In this document: one piece after another, positions 31,748 to 43,640 of the stretch
Layout: every line of letters starts with the position of its first letter
How positions within the stretch are numbered: position 1 is the first letter of the stretch
From: Raphanus sativus
Lineage: Eukaryota; Streptophyta; Magnoliopsida; Brassicales; Brassicaceae
Length of the DNA: 64,000 nucleotides
Reading direction: 5' to 3'
NCBI RefSeq assembly: GCF_000801105.2
Contig: NC_079512.1
Coordinates: forward strand, 32,691,848-32,755,847
Position numbers and translations under genes: made by a program
Notes under the pieces: generated by a model
Seen by the model: the letters and a program-made list of their open reading frames with translations, nothing else
Told to the model about the DNA's origin: nothing
The model's database searches: none

Positions 31748-33950
31748 TTATTCTCGCAATGATAAATCAAGAATAAGTTCATCAATCAAGGAAGTAACAA
31801 AACCATTCCCCAACTCTTCAACGACATGATCTTGCTCATCACCATTGATAGAACCCCATTTCATTTCCTTCACATAGATCTCTCTCGTCTCTTCCACTTC
31901 CCAGCTCATAAACATATATTCTTCCTCTTGTCTCCTCATTACCCATCTCTCCAGCAATCTTAACCAACATATCCTCGTTTCTTGTCTGGATATTCCTGTC
32001 TTCTTTGAAAAAATCTAGCAAAAGCTTGTCTACTTTCTGAGATACTAGTAAATGATTCGGTTCCTCAGTCAATGTAGACTTTACAAGAGCAAACAAACGG
32101 TTTACTCGGTTTTCTGATTGATCTTCTTCGGTTTCGACCATGTGATGAGAGTCATAATCTTGTCTTTCTACATTTTCCTCTATACGTTTCTCTAAATCCA
32201 CAGGCTCAAGCTGTACCAAGCTCTCAAATCTTCTACTCTTTCTCAATAGCTTCTTCTCATTGGTTTCTGTAAATGTCATAAAAGGTTAACTTCGAGTTCT
32301 ACGTATAAACATTACTCATTAGTAATGTATATTGTCTTCTGTGTTTTAAGATAAACACAATAAGCATATATTTTACCCGTAAAAAATATATACGGAACAC
32401 AAGTGACCTGATATGAATATTCAAGAAAATCTGTGAACTTACCTTTCTGATGAGAATCAGGAGTCATTACAACATCTTGGAATGGGCATTCCAAGATAGA
32501 TATCGGACCGAGCTGTTCTTTTTCTTCGTTCACGCATTCCTACAATGTATAGTAGTTCAGTTACTTCAATGTTATGAACTTTTTAAGTAGTCAACCCACT
32601 TCTTGATAACAACATTTTGCATCCCTCTCTATTATTAATGTTTATATAAATTCAGGACCAAATTGTCTTGGTAAGTGAGTGATATCGTCCGTAGAATCCG
32701 CTTTCGAAGCCACCAAGAAGAAATAGCAGCCTCGATTACATCTCTAGTCCTATTTATTAATCACCTTCCAAAATCAAATTTCCCCAAACCCTCACGTGAA
32801 TAGCACGCAAGCACAAACCGACAACTATCGTAAAAACCTAACTCAGTCAACTTAAAAAGTAACACATAGAGAGTACTTTTACATGCTAATAAGCCAAATA
32901 ACTTCTTCACCTAAGAGCATCTTTATTGGTCTATTTCAACACATCTTAGGGTAGTATAATAAAAGGAAAAAAGTTGAAATAGTGATAGAGATGTGTATCT
33001 CAAGGTCTTCCACAAGAAGTGTTTTGGTGGAGTTATTAGAATGACATAGCACTAAACTTCACATTTTACTTTATTTTATTAATTTTTCACATTTAAGCTA
33101 TATCCCTCCACTTATCCCATTAAGGATGCTCTAATGGGTTTGCTGTTGTAATAAGTTGGTGATATTAATGAGTAGTTTATATCTCAGCTGGTGTAACGTG
33201 TTGGATTATAATTGGACAAACCATAAAAGATATCTGAAAAAGCTTTGAAAGTTTGTTAACCTCACTGTTGTCCTTGACACGTGACCCCACACAATCCCCA
33301 CTCATCATAACTACTACTCTGTTCCTTGTCTCCTCCGTCTCATCTCCCACGGCGTCGTTTGACTCGCCACTCGACTGAGTCACCTCCGAGTTCGTGAGCA
33401 ACTCGCTTCCGTCACTCGTGGAGTCACCGGCGGCGTCTGACAGCTCCTCCTCACCGGAAAATGATACATTGTACGGTTCATCTAGGCTCTCTTTGAGAAA
33501 GTCACCGAATGTCAGTGACCTCCCTCGTCGGATCTTCTGCTCGCGTCCCTCCGTTCTCCTCCGTTCGATCTCTCCGTTATTAAGCTCGCGGTGGGAAAGT
33601 TTGTTCCAGAGGTTTCTCGTCCCTTTCTTCCGAGACGGAGCAGGAGGTTCAACGGAGGAGGAAGGGAACGGCAAGAGCTTAACGGCGCTGAGTAACGCCG
33701 TGGAAGCTTTCTGGACGGCGTGGCTACACGCCAGCCCGCAGTTATACCGCCGTTTGCGGTGGAACACTCGTGAACGTTTGATCTCGGCGTCGAGGAGACG
33801 GCGGAGAGTGGAGGATTGACGACGAGGGAAGGATTTGAAGCCGTTGGAGGAGCAAGAGCTGAGATCATCAAGAAGGTAATCTCTAAGACTCAATGGCTTT
33901 AATCGTCTCTTGAGGCGATGATCGGAGGAAGTGATCGAGGAGGACGCCAT
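31748..33950 (-). CDS. TRM11: TON1-recruiting-motif (TRM) type protein, 3 exons, probable 3' frameshift
   Basis: Exons: 33261-33950, 32443-32539, and 32266 down to 31748. It starts MASSSITSSDHRLKRRLKPLSLRD; residues 1-230 are basic and serine-rich with the N-terminal LKPLSLRDYLLDDLSS block seen in TRM/LONGIFOLIA relatives. By synteny I equate it with At4g23020 (TRM11), thought to link TON1-type proteins to microtubules. Near 31955 the frame changes. The spliced frame reads KIAGEMGNEE and stops at 31839 (404 residues). The adjacent frame reads ERWVMRRQEEEYMFMSWEVEE and continues to a family-like C-terminus, LIDELILDLSL, ending at 31748. One extra base near 31950-31957 explains this. It is either a real lesion or a sequence error. 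Confidence 0.75.
32915..33131. mobile_element. Tourist-like (PIF/Harbinger) MITE in TRM intron 1
   Basis: Termini GAGCATCTTTATTGG and, on the opposite strand, GAGCATCCTTAATGGG are flanked by 3-bp TAA duplications (32912-32914 and 33132-33134). The 217-bp element lies inside intron 1 of the TRM-type gene (32540-33260). Confidence 0.8.
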
Positions 33951-36114
33951 TGGAGAAGAGCATGGAGTTATGAGTGATGAGAGTAAAAAATGTGAGAGAT
34001 AGAGAGCGTTTGCATTATAGAATATTTAGATACTAAACTAATGTACTCCTGTGTGTGGTTTGTGGTAATTAGTGATCAAGTAAAGTTTGATTTGTTTCTT
34101 ACTTATTTCTTTAATTTTAATTTCAAATTGAAATAACGTTTGTTGAATACATTTCAGCTTACACCTTCCTAGTGGTCCTCTGTTTCCTTCACAGTTAAAA
34201 ACAGAACCATTTCATCAGAGTGTCCAGTGGGCTTGGTCGTTTAACCGAGTCTCAATTCTTCTTTGTTACTCTTCTAGGCTTGTTTTGTTGTTGGCCCATT
34301 TGGGTATTGCTGAGTTCTAAACACTCTGATTGAATTGAAGTGTTAGCTCTTTCAAATTTGCTTTAGGTGGGTGATGGTCTAATTGACACCGAATTTGAAC
34401 CTGCTATCAAATATTAGCTATCGAGGTAGAGCTTTAGTAAAAATGTCTGCTGATTTTAAAGATAAGGTGAGAAATAGGTTTCACAAGTAATTTCATAAGA
34501 GTAATCATTTCATGCACATAGTTATTATATATCTAGCTGAAAAAAATTCGATCGTGAATGCGGAGCAAATTTTACAGTTAGATGTACACATAGGAATTTT
34601 CAAACTACATCTTTTGTGAATGTGTGATCGGCTGAGATACTCCAAATTTACTGAGTAAAAAAGGATATTCACGTCAGTTCTAAGCAGCAGTGGACAAAGT
34701 CTGATATCCAGTTTCTATAAAAGTTCGTGAAACAATGAAATGAGAATCAATAACATAACTTCGAGGATACCATTTGAGCAACTAATGTTTTCCGCATTTT
34801 ATCTTAATCAAAGAATGTATCGTAGTTTGGTTCTTGGAAGTATGTTTAAGCTTCTTCTTTGTTTTGTTTTTTTTTAAATTAGTTAAGTTCTAAAGACCTC
34901 GAATCCATCTTGTTTCGGAAATAATATATAGAACAAGAGATGGATACCAATAGTGCAATATACATAACTATTTTCATTAGTCGCAAACTAAGATTATCTC
35001 TATTTAAAAGGTTAAAATCCAGAATTGTAAAGTTTATCAATGCCAGTCAATATATAACTGATAGAAACAAATTGACGACATATAATAAACTTAGAAGATA
35101 ATAAAATATATTTGCATTTTAAGATTTTAGAAGGGATTTAATCAATAAACTTAGAAGATCATAAATTAAAATTGAATTTTAAACAATCTTATAAGATATA
35201 CGTAATTGATGTCTTAGCTCCCACGATAAATTATATAACAATGAATATAGGACCACCCTTAATTTACTAAATCATAAGAATTGAATAATATGAAGTGCTC
35301 TATTTACTCTATTCATGCTTATCGGATAATGGTTTATGCCATACCGAGGTCGACAAACGACAAGACAAGAAGGCGTGTTTTTTTTTTGTCAACCATGAGT
35401 TTCCCAAAGATTTTTCAGACCCAAAGACTAATCTCATGAAATCCACGGCACTCCGCATATTCTCGTCATTTAAAACAGTTCGGATGACCAAAAGAACTCG
35501 AACCGAGAACGGTACTTACAGCCGTGAGTTTTTTACCACAAAAAGTGTGTTTAGTTAAGCTACATGCATGAGAATGCATTAACTAGACAGTTATAACTTA
35601 TACCTTTAGGAGTCCTCCTATTACTTAGAATCTTTATGGTCTTGATTCTTTCTATGCCGAAGATATTATAAATTTTTGTACATGTTTGACAATGTTACTA
35701 TTACACCTTTTGTTTCGCAAGATATTGTTGTTTTATTACCTTGATCTCCATACTGCTTCTAGAATGTATACGGATAAATAACATTAATATCCGATATATT
35801 GGTCATATAATATACTAGATAATTTTCACTTAGGCAAAATAGGATGATTAAAATATTCATTAAATTGACTATAAATTATAAAGATATTAATATATATACA
35901 TATATAAAATGTATAAATAGTATATAAATTTTGAAAGAGTAAATTATTAATTCAAAATATTTTAGACAATTGATATCCACTATACTTGACTGTAATTAGC
36001 TTACAACATAATTTGAATTTATTAATGTTGTCAACAAAATTGAAATATGAATATGTCTGGTATTTCATTTTGTGTCAAACGGACCGATCAAATCAAATAT
36101 CAGCTATTTACACT

Positions 36115-36162
<48 letters not shown>

Positions 36163-38558
36163 CACTAAATTTTATGTTTGTGTGATATAACTAATTTGAT
36201 CGAATTACCTCGTAATCTATTTTATCCGTTCGGCTAATGGGCTACAGTTAACATATATGCGTTGGACAAAAAGACATTGACAGGGTGCACAATTATTAAC
36301 TGGTTAGGAACTTTAAGTAGCACAATAATAAATATTCTATTATATAATCCTAGGTTAACCTAGGCTTAAAAATATGTTTAGAATGACACATTCTTAATAT
36401 CTCGGATATTTTCTTATTATTAAGCATAATCAACTTTTCATAATTTATCCGTGATTTATTCTTGAGCAAAATGATATATGTGCAAGTTCTCTTTGATATA
36501 CTCGGTTACTTAGATATTTACAAAGTGACATTATCTTTTGAAGTTGATGGAAATTTTGAAGTTATCATTATATTTTCTTTTAAAACTATACAAATTCTTT
36601 TTCTTATCACATAATTTCTCCTTTTGGGAACATCAGTTTCTATTTGCAGTTGTGAGTTCTTTTTATAGCATTGTAATTTAATGTCATATACAATAAACGA
36701 TCGACATAACTCGTGATAAGATAACATAGTTTTTGTTCCACCATCCTCAACTTAAGCTATATTAATGGTCCACATTCTATAGAGGTGAAGCATGTGACAT
36801 TACAATAATATCTATGCAAAAATAATAATGTATATATATCAAAACTCATAAAATATTTCATCAAAAACCTAATTATGAAAGCAAACCATCCTTTTTTGCC
36901 AAACTATAATTTCCCACTCTACATATGAATAGAGTGGTCCAATATATTATAATGAAATTTTATAATTGAAACTAAAAACATTTATTACAGGACTTTGTTC
37001 CAAGTATCAACATCTTCCCAAATTTTATATAAAATCGTCCAGAAATCTTCAATTTATTTAATAACAACTTGGTATTAATCTTTATTACAACTTAATTTAT
37101 AATTTGGATTCACAAAAATAGGAACACAATTGTACTACGTAGAAATAATGATAAGTTTCTTATATTATTAGTTGAAGATGGAACACCTTGAATCTTAAGC
37201 ACACAAAAAAACCAACTTGAATCAGTGTTATAGTATCGCAAATTTTACCTATTTCTCACGAACTGATCAATTTTCTTTACCTATATCTCACGAACTGATC
37301 AATTTTCTCTTTGTCTACATATCACACGAAATAGTAATCCTCTAGTATCCAGATTTTAGTGTGATATAAGCTTTGACATTTGTTGTTGAACTATTAAAGT
37401 GGAGGACAAGATACAAGTCAATTTGTTAGTCTACATTTTTAAACTGAAGTGCAGAACATCTATAAAATAATAATTTCTATAAATTAATATATTTCGTTCA
37501 TCTCAATTTGGACCGATATAAAATTTGACACAGATTGATAAAATAATAAAATAATAATTTTAATAAAATTCTATATAAATATATGGCATTACTAAAATTA
37601 TAAATTAATAATTATACGTATACATACTTTACATAAGTAAGAACCTATTATTATATTGTTTGTTTTTATTAACAATGGAATTATCTTTATATTTTCTTAG
37701 AATTAATATATTTTTAATGAGATTTAGTGCTATTATATCTAAAATCATATTTAAATTCTATGCAATATATATTATATACACCATATAATAAAATAAAATT
37801 AATATAAATATCAAATTTCAAAAAATAACAACTAATTTCTATACACTAAAATCAAATATTTTTCTTATCTTAGAATAAGTATATCTTTTAAAATAAGAAA
37901 TCTAAATAAAGAATTTTTTTCAAATTAATATTTGTATAAATTAATAAATTTTCAATGTCACAACATTATTAATTTATAAAATTTCTACTGTACTTATTCG
38001 TGTATCTAACAATTAAATTAATGAATTGCAAATCTAGAAAGTCAGTTATAAAATATAGTGCATATAACTTAAGCCAGTTTTTATGGACCCAACCCCAGCT
38101 AAAAGGAACTTCCAGTCAATGTATAAGCCTGATCATTTTATAATAAACCGTTTCCACAAATGAAAAAAACTAATAACAAAAGTCTCAAAAAACGAAAAAA
38201 ATAAAAGAAAATAAAAAAATAATAATTCCAAGTAGACATCCAAAAAGTATTTTCTCGGAAAATTATTTTATTTTGTAATTCCCAAATGAAAATAAAATAA
38301 AATACTATTGCTAGTAGGAAGACGAGTCATAACTATGACATCATAATGGGTGGTCAAAAACCGTCAAAATAGTTATGTTATAATTAAGGGAAAAAAAACT
38401 AAAACTTAATTCTTCAGTCAAATAACATCTCTTGTCTCCTTTATCACTTTGTCTAAGCTTAAGTAGTGACTTATATTGAAACTTATAACACGCATTTTCA
38501 CATACCTAATCGACACAACACCTTCTTCATTCCCTTCCTCTCTCTCAAACCTGTAATC
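33951..38558. other. Long AT-rich divergent intergenic region
   Basis: About 4.6 kb between the divergently transcribed TRM-type and MATE genes, containing both promoters. Noted features are a (TA)n tract at 36119-36159, a roughly 31-bp direct repeat (CTCACGAACTGATCAATTTT) around 37255-37310, and AT-rich DNA at 37455-37990 with CTATAAATTAATA motifs that looks like an old DNA transposon. No gene supported. Confidence 0.45.
36119..36159. repeat. (TA)n microsatellite
   Basis: About 20 uninterrupted TA dinucleotides. Confidence 0.95.
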
Positions 38559-40082
38559 ATGGCTGCTCCTTTGATCCTCAAGTACCATACAGATCACCAA
38601 AAAGATCCAAACCCGAGCCCGACCCACCTCTCCTCTTCAATCCAAGAAGCCAAATCAATCGCCAAAATATCCCTCCCAATAATCTTAACCGGTTTACTCC
38701 TCTACTCTCGCTCAATGATCTCAATGCTTTTCCTCGGCCGTCTCAACGATCTCCCTGCTCTCTCCGGCGGCTCACTCGCCCTCGGCTTCGCCAACATCAC
38801 CGGATATTCTCTCCTGTCTGGTCTCTCCACCGGCATGGAACCCATCTGCGTTCAAGCCTTTGGCGCCAAAAGATTCAAACTCTTAGGCCTTGCTTTGCAA
38901 AGAACCATACTTTTGCTCCTCCTCTGTTCTCTTCCCATCTCCATCCTCTGGCTCAACATCAAGAAGATCCTTTTATTCTTCGGACAAGACCAAGAAATCT
39001 CGGACAAAGCAGAGATCTTTATCCTCTTCTCTCTCCCTGATCTCTTTCTCCAGTCTTTCTTGCATCCTCTCCGTATCTACCTCCGATCTCAATCCATCAC
39101 TCTTCCTCTTACGTACTCTGCTTTCTTCGCTGTACTCCTCCACATTCCGATCAATTACCTTCTCGTTTCTTCCTTTGGTCTTGGCCTTAAAGGAGTTGCA
39201 CTGGGAGCAATTTGGAGTAATGTTAACCTACTAGGGTTTCTGATCATCTACATCCTGTTTGCCGGTGTTTACGAGAAGACTTGGGGAGGATTCTCGATGG
39301 ATTGCTTTAAAGGGTGGAGATCTTTACTGACATTAGCGATCCCTAGCTGCGTCTCGGTTTGTCTAGAATGGTGGTGGTACGAGATCATGATTCTTCTTTG
39401 TGGGTTGTTACTTCATCCGCAAGCAACCGTCGCATCTATGGGAATCTTGATCCAAACCACCGCTTTGATCTACATTTTCCCTTCATCTCTTAGTTTCAGT
39501 GTCTCTACACGAGTGGGGAACGAGCTAGGTGCGAACCAGCCTGATAAAGCAAGGATAGCCGCAAGGACTGGACTCTATTTAAGCCTAGGTTTAGGGTTGT
39601 TCGCCATGTTTTTCGCTTTGATGGTGAGGAATTGCTGGGCTAGATTGTTCACTGATGAGGAAGAGATTCTGAAGTTGACTTCCATGGTCTTACCGATCAT
39701 CGGGCTTTGCGAGCTAGGGAACTGTCCTCAGACCACAATGTGTGGAGTTTTGAGAGGAAGTGCTAGACCTAAATTAGGAGCAAACATAAACTTGTGTTGT
39801 TTCTACTTTGTGGGAATGCCTGTGGCTATATGGTTAAGTTTCTTTAGTGGGTTTGATTTCAAAGGACTGTGGCTTGGTCTCTTTGCAGCTCAAGGCTTCT
39901 GCCTTGTTTCGATGTTGGTCGTCTTGGCTAAGACTGATTGGGACGCTGAGGTTCATAGGGCAAATGAACTCATGACTAGTTCATGTGATGGCGATGGTGA
40001 AGATGATAGCGGAAGTAATACGATGCCGTTTCTGTTGGATATAGAAGAAAGTGGGAACTACAAGCATTTGAATGAGTTCTAA
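38559..40082 (+). CDS. DTX49: MATE efflux transporter (DETOXIFICATION family), intronless
   Basis: Intronless gene for 507 residues. The ATG opening MAAPLILKYHTDHQKD was chosen. The frame is open 31 codons upstream but without another ATG before the promoter region. Two MatE domains (about residues 55-220 and 285-445) give twelve hydrophobic helices. Typical signatures include LGRLNDLPALSGGSLALGFA in the first half and GVLRGSARPKLGANINLCCF in the second. The family couples proton or sodium gradients to export of organic compounds. By synteny this is At4g23030/DTX49, in the subgroup whose members affect hormone-related growth and iron homeostasis. The substrate cannot be read from sequence. 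The C-terminal tail is acidic and serine-rich. No lesion. Confidence 0.9.
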   Translation: MAAPLILKYHTDHQKDPNPSPTHLSSSIQEAKSIAKISLPIILTGLLLYSRSMISMLFLGRLNDLPALSGGSLALGFANITGYSLLSGLSTGMEPICVQAFGAKRFKLLGLALQRTILLLLLCSLPISILWLNIKKILLFFGQDQEISDKAEIFILFSLPDLFLQSFLHPLRIYLRSQSITLPLTYSAFFAVLLHIPINYLLVSSFGLGLKGVALGAIWSNVNLLGFLIIYILFAGVYEKTWGGFSMDCFKGWRSLLTLAIPSCVSVCLEWWWYEIMILLCGLLLHPQATVASMGILIQTTALIYIFPSSLSFSVSTRVGNELGANQPDKARIAARTGLYLSLGLGLFAMFFALMVRNCWARLFTDEEEILKLTSMVLPIIGLCELGNCPQTTMCGVLRGSARPKLGANINLCCFYFVGMPVAIWLSFFSGFDFKGLWLGLFAAQGFCLVSMLVVLAKTDWDAEVHRANELMTSSCDGDGEDDSGSNTMPFLLDIEESGNYKHLNEF

Positions 40083-41730
40083 ATCTTGTCTCCTTGTTTG
40101 ATTTGTTGCCAGTGGCACTAACTAAATTTGTTTTCATTGTAAACTTCCTAATTCATTTTTAGGAGGAAAAATCTTCAAATAGTTGAAATCGTTAGATTTT
40201 TAAACTATTATGTAAAATATGATTTGTGAGATTTATGGCATCTTTTAGTTAATCCTCCCTGGTTGAATGCAATGTAAAGTGATTTGATGTAAATCTTACA
40301 TGTCTCATCATGTCATAAAATATCATGGGGAGTGACTCTTTTTTTTTCATGAGAATGATTTTTAAAAGTAAACTCTCTTTGTCAAGTGGTTTGTGTGTAT
40401 ACATGTAAGTGTGTATGTACACATGAATCTGGTTAAGCAATTAAAGGACAAGATAGAAGTTGGTTTCGTTGCCGGCAAATTCTTGTGCAAGAGAATGAAA
40501 AAGAAGACTTTTGTTATTACATCAAACAACCTGAAACAAGTGTTTGGTGGTCCTCTCCATGTACGCGTGGGGTTTACGCGCTTAAGCGCGTGTAAATAAC
40601 GGAAAAAGAGTTGTAATTTTTTGACGACGGCGAGAAATATTAACGTCTCCGTCAAGGTAGCCGACGACGTGAACGACCCGCTTTTCTTTTGTCTCCTTCA
40701 TCGTTTACTCTCTTTTATTCCACTAACATCGCCGACTTGACCCGATTAGCCGACCCGCTCAGTCCACATGGTTTGAAAATATAGTATTAGAAATTTGGAT
40801 TCACAACTTTACAGCGACTTGGTTATAACTTGTAGAAATATAATAGTTCCCGTTGTAGACTAAGAATGTAACAAAGTCATGGTGTGGTATTTAACAAAGT
40901 CTTGGTGTGGTTACAAGTGAACAAAAAAGACCCATAAGATGAATCAAGAAGAAATGCAATTAGTTTTGAATTTGCCACTAAAATAAAACTTTTTTTTCCT
41001 CAAGTGTGCCAACTTGCTTTTATATAACATAGCTTCTGATGTCCTTCATCCTCCATCACCTCACTTCTTTTTTTTCCTTCAATTATTTTGGCCACCATAC
41101 ATTTTCGCTGAAAAGCAGTTGAGATTATCCTTTGATAGTATTCATTCTTTCGGATCTTGATTATTATACTAACTCAATTTAAATTCTACTGAAAACTACA
41201 ATGATAAATAAAAATTAATTGAAGTAGCTGTAGCGACTCTTGTGTTTTGAATAATAGTTCCTAAACCTCCTCAGATTCAACTTTTAAGCTGTCACAAAAA
41301 GTAAAGAATTTTTTTTTTAATTCCCAAAGTTCAGAGATCTTCATTCCTAGCTTTGAATATTATTTATTTAGGCTAATTTGATAAGTTGATGTGCACAATA
41401 CTATGATATATATAGAGTTAAAATAATCATGCATATATGTTACTAGAGCAACGAATACAAACTGCTTTTTTGAACAAAAATTTGTATATTTTCATCAAAC
41501 CTTATTAGTAGGAGAATAAGTAATTTTAAGACTTTTTTAACACAAAATAATTTTAAGACTAACTTCTATGTATGAAGAATAATAAGAGAAATGAAACTCC
41601 AAACCGATTACCCATTTGTTTCAAGAAATGCTTATTGTTTGCTCGTTAAACCGACGTCATCTAGAGACTTAGAGTCGATGAACTTTCCTCATTGCCATAA
41701 GCATACCGAGGATATGTCCTTATCTGTTTT
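40083..41730. other. Intergenic region, MATE gene to kinase remnant
   Basis: 3' flank of the MATE gene followed by AT-rich DNA. A perfect palindrome ACGCGCTTAAGCGCGT lies at 40576-40591 in a small GC-rich patch that may be a relic promoter (CGCG-box-like). A syntenic UBX-type gene (At4g23040, recalled) is not visible. Confidence 0.45.
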
Positions 41731-41994
41731 GATGAATCTGTCTATCTGACAAGATTGATGAAGAAGTGATTAATCAGGAGTCGTTCTGCTGAGAATCTGT
41801 TCATTGGTATACTGAGGAAGTTGTTGGCTACAGAACGATTGATGTGCTTGTAACCGAAGAGTATCGAACTGCCTCACGAGTATCCAGAACAGGGTTTGCC
41901 GTGGGGAGACTTGGACTGGTGACTGGTCAGTTTCCGTTTTAGAAGAAAACAATGTGTGCTCTTCATGGCGCTGGTGACTAAGAGCCTGTGTATG

Positions 41995-42140
41995 GTCCGG
42001 CCCAGAGGGTAAGCAACATAAGCCACTGATTATGGCACATGGGCCAAATTTTAAAATTTTACATTAAATTTTTTATTAGTTGGATATTTTCTACATTAGC
42101 TTAGGACCCTAAATGATTTTTTCAATGTTTGGACCGGGCC
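41995..42140. mobile_element. MITE-like insertion inside the kinase pseudogene
   Basis: A 146-bp segment interrupts the PAS coding remnant between VY and EDGELAG-like codons. Its ends, GGTCCGGCCCA and (opposite strand) GGCCCGGTCCA, are inverted and hAT-like. TATG occurs at both junctions (41991-41994 and 42141-42144), so the exact target duplication is uncertain. Confidence 0.5.
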
Positions 42141-42980
42141 TATGAAGACTGAGAGCTTGCTGGTGTTGTTACTGTCTCAAGCGATGCAACACTCTTTAAT
42201 AGGATGCATCCATTGAGTGATGAGCATCAGCAGCAAAAACGTGGTAGTAGACATGAATCTAACTTGTGAAAGCACCAATGGCACCTCCCTAGGCCTCAGA
42301 TTGACGCATGACCACAGTCCACAGGTTCTGGTTATCCCACATATTTCATCCAACTGTTTCAAACCTGGTAAATTTCACATTCTGAACCACCTAGGATTTT
42401 TTTTTTGCCTTTTGTTGTTGTTGGATTAGTGTACAAGATGAATGATTGTTTGCTACGCTGTTGCCTCCATAACTTTTGAAAAATATTGCTCAAAATTTAT
42501 GTCTTTTGTCTGTAAACTTAAAAATCATTCATTGGCATTTTGTAGAACAATTAATGTTTCGTGTTATAAGCTGAACCCACTAACATACTAGTGTATAGGC
42601 AGATTAGTTTTTGGGGAAGCTACAAAGGGAGATTACTGGCAGCCATGGAACCTGTGGTATAGGTTTTATTCCCCTTGGGAATGAATTACTTACATCTCAG
42701 AAATCTACCGATAGTACATAGACTTGAAATTTTCCAATCTTCTAGTCGACAGAAACTGGTGGTATGTCAAGGTACAACAAATAAACGCCTTCAGTTTACT
42801 CCACAAGTCGCACTCATGAAAGACCTGTAAACATGAGTTTAGCCACTTTACTTACAACTTTTTACCTTTCCTAGGTTGAAGACTTTGGGCTGTCATAGTG
42901 GAAGAACGCAACATTCTTAAGCACTAAATCGGGCAAAGGAACAGTAAGCCGTCTTTGTTTAATCCACAAAAAAAAGTAAT

Positions 42981-43014
42981 AGTCTCTGTTTTTTTTTTAA
43001 CACAGTCTCTGTTT
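42981..43014 (-). mobile_element. Micro-retroposition scar
   Basis: Eleven-base repeats AGTCTCTGTTT (42981-42991 and 43004-43014) enclose 12 bp. On the minus strand the insert reads GTGTT followed by A run. It lies inside the kinase pseudogene. Confidence 0.45.
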
Positions 43015-43640
43015 AATCCACAAAAGACATTACTGCAAGTAACCATTATTATATATTTCTATCTGCAGCTGCAGTGGATGCCCCTGAACTTCTCAGGAAT
43101 GAACCTTCAAATGAGAATCCGTCGTTATAATTTTAACCCTTCCTTACTCTCTTTCTTGGGACACATATATCTCGGAAGATGGTGTTGTAACAGGTGCGAG
43201 GTGTTCAGCCTCGGAGTCATCCTATGGGACCTAATGACTACTTTTATACCATGTGACCGTCTAAACTCTAGTCAGGTACCCCTTTCAAAACATGTTTTTA
43301 TAAGACTTATAGCATAATCATCAAAGATTATAATCAAAGTTTAAATAGGTTGCTGGAGTTGTCGGGTTCATGGACCGAACGTTGGACTTACCTGAAGGGT
43401 CAAATTTTAGGATCGCTTCCATAATACAGGATTGTTGGCAAACCTAAGAATCATTTATGTATATACTGCATCATTAAACATTCCTTCAGTCCGATTATTT
43501 TGGACCGCCTTTTTATGATCTTTGTTATAAATTGATGGATCATGGAACATTGACCCAGTAAAACAACCTTCGTTTGAGGAAAATAATTAGCCGGTTGATG
43601 AGGCTGTTCCTTTTAGCGGGGTAGGGTCGGGTAGAAGCGA

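Larger units (their letters stand above)
41740..43640 (+). pseudogene. PAS-domain Raf-like protein kinase, decayed
   Basis: Broken pieces in gene order. The PAS fragment near 41795-41990 includes RSAENLF, WYTEEVVGYRTID and TEEYRTASR, with stops and a frameshift. GVVTVSSDATLFNRMHP follows at about 42155-42215. The catalytic loop near 42685-42760 (HLRNLPIVHR, with the expected Asp lost and the frame shifted) and a DFGLS motif followed at once by TAG near 42880 come next. Then come APELLRNEPSNEN, VFSLGVILWDLM (43202-43240), VGFMDRTLDLPEG and ASIIQDCWQT (43355-43445), and KQPSFEE near 43562. All are Raf-like MAPKKK kinase landmarks. By position it corresponds to At4g23050. The many stops, indels and a MITE-like insertion make it a clear pseudogene. 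Confidence 0.85.

Noticed and set aside
33394..33819. 141-codon plus-strand frame
   Set aside because: Antisense to exon 1 of the TRM-type gene, arising from its biased codon use.
35376..35394. T run followed by GTCAAC, like a SINE tail
   Set aside because: It resembles the micro-scars but no flanking direct repeat is visible.
38466..38558. 31-codon upstream extension of the MATE frame
   Set aside because: No ATG in the extension; the first ATG at 38559 gives the family-typical N-terminus.
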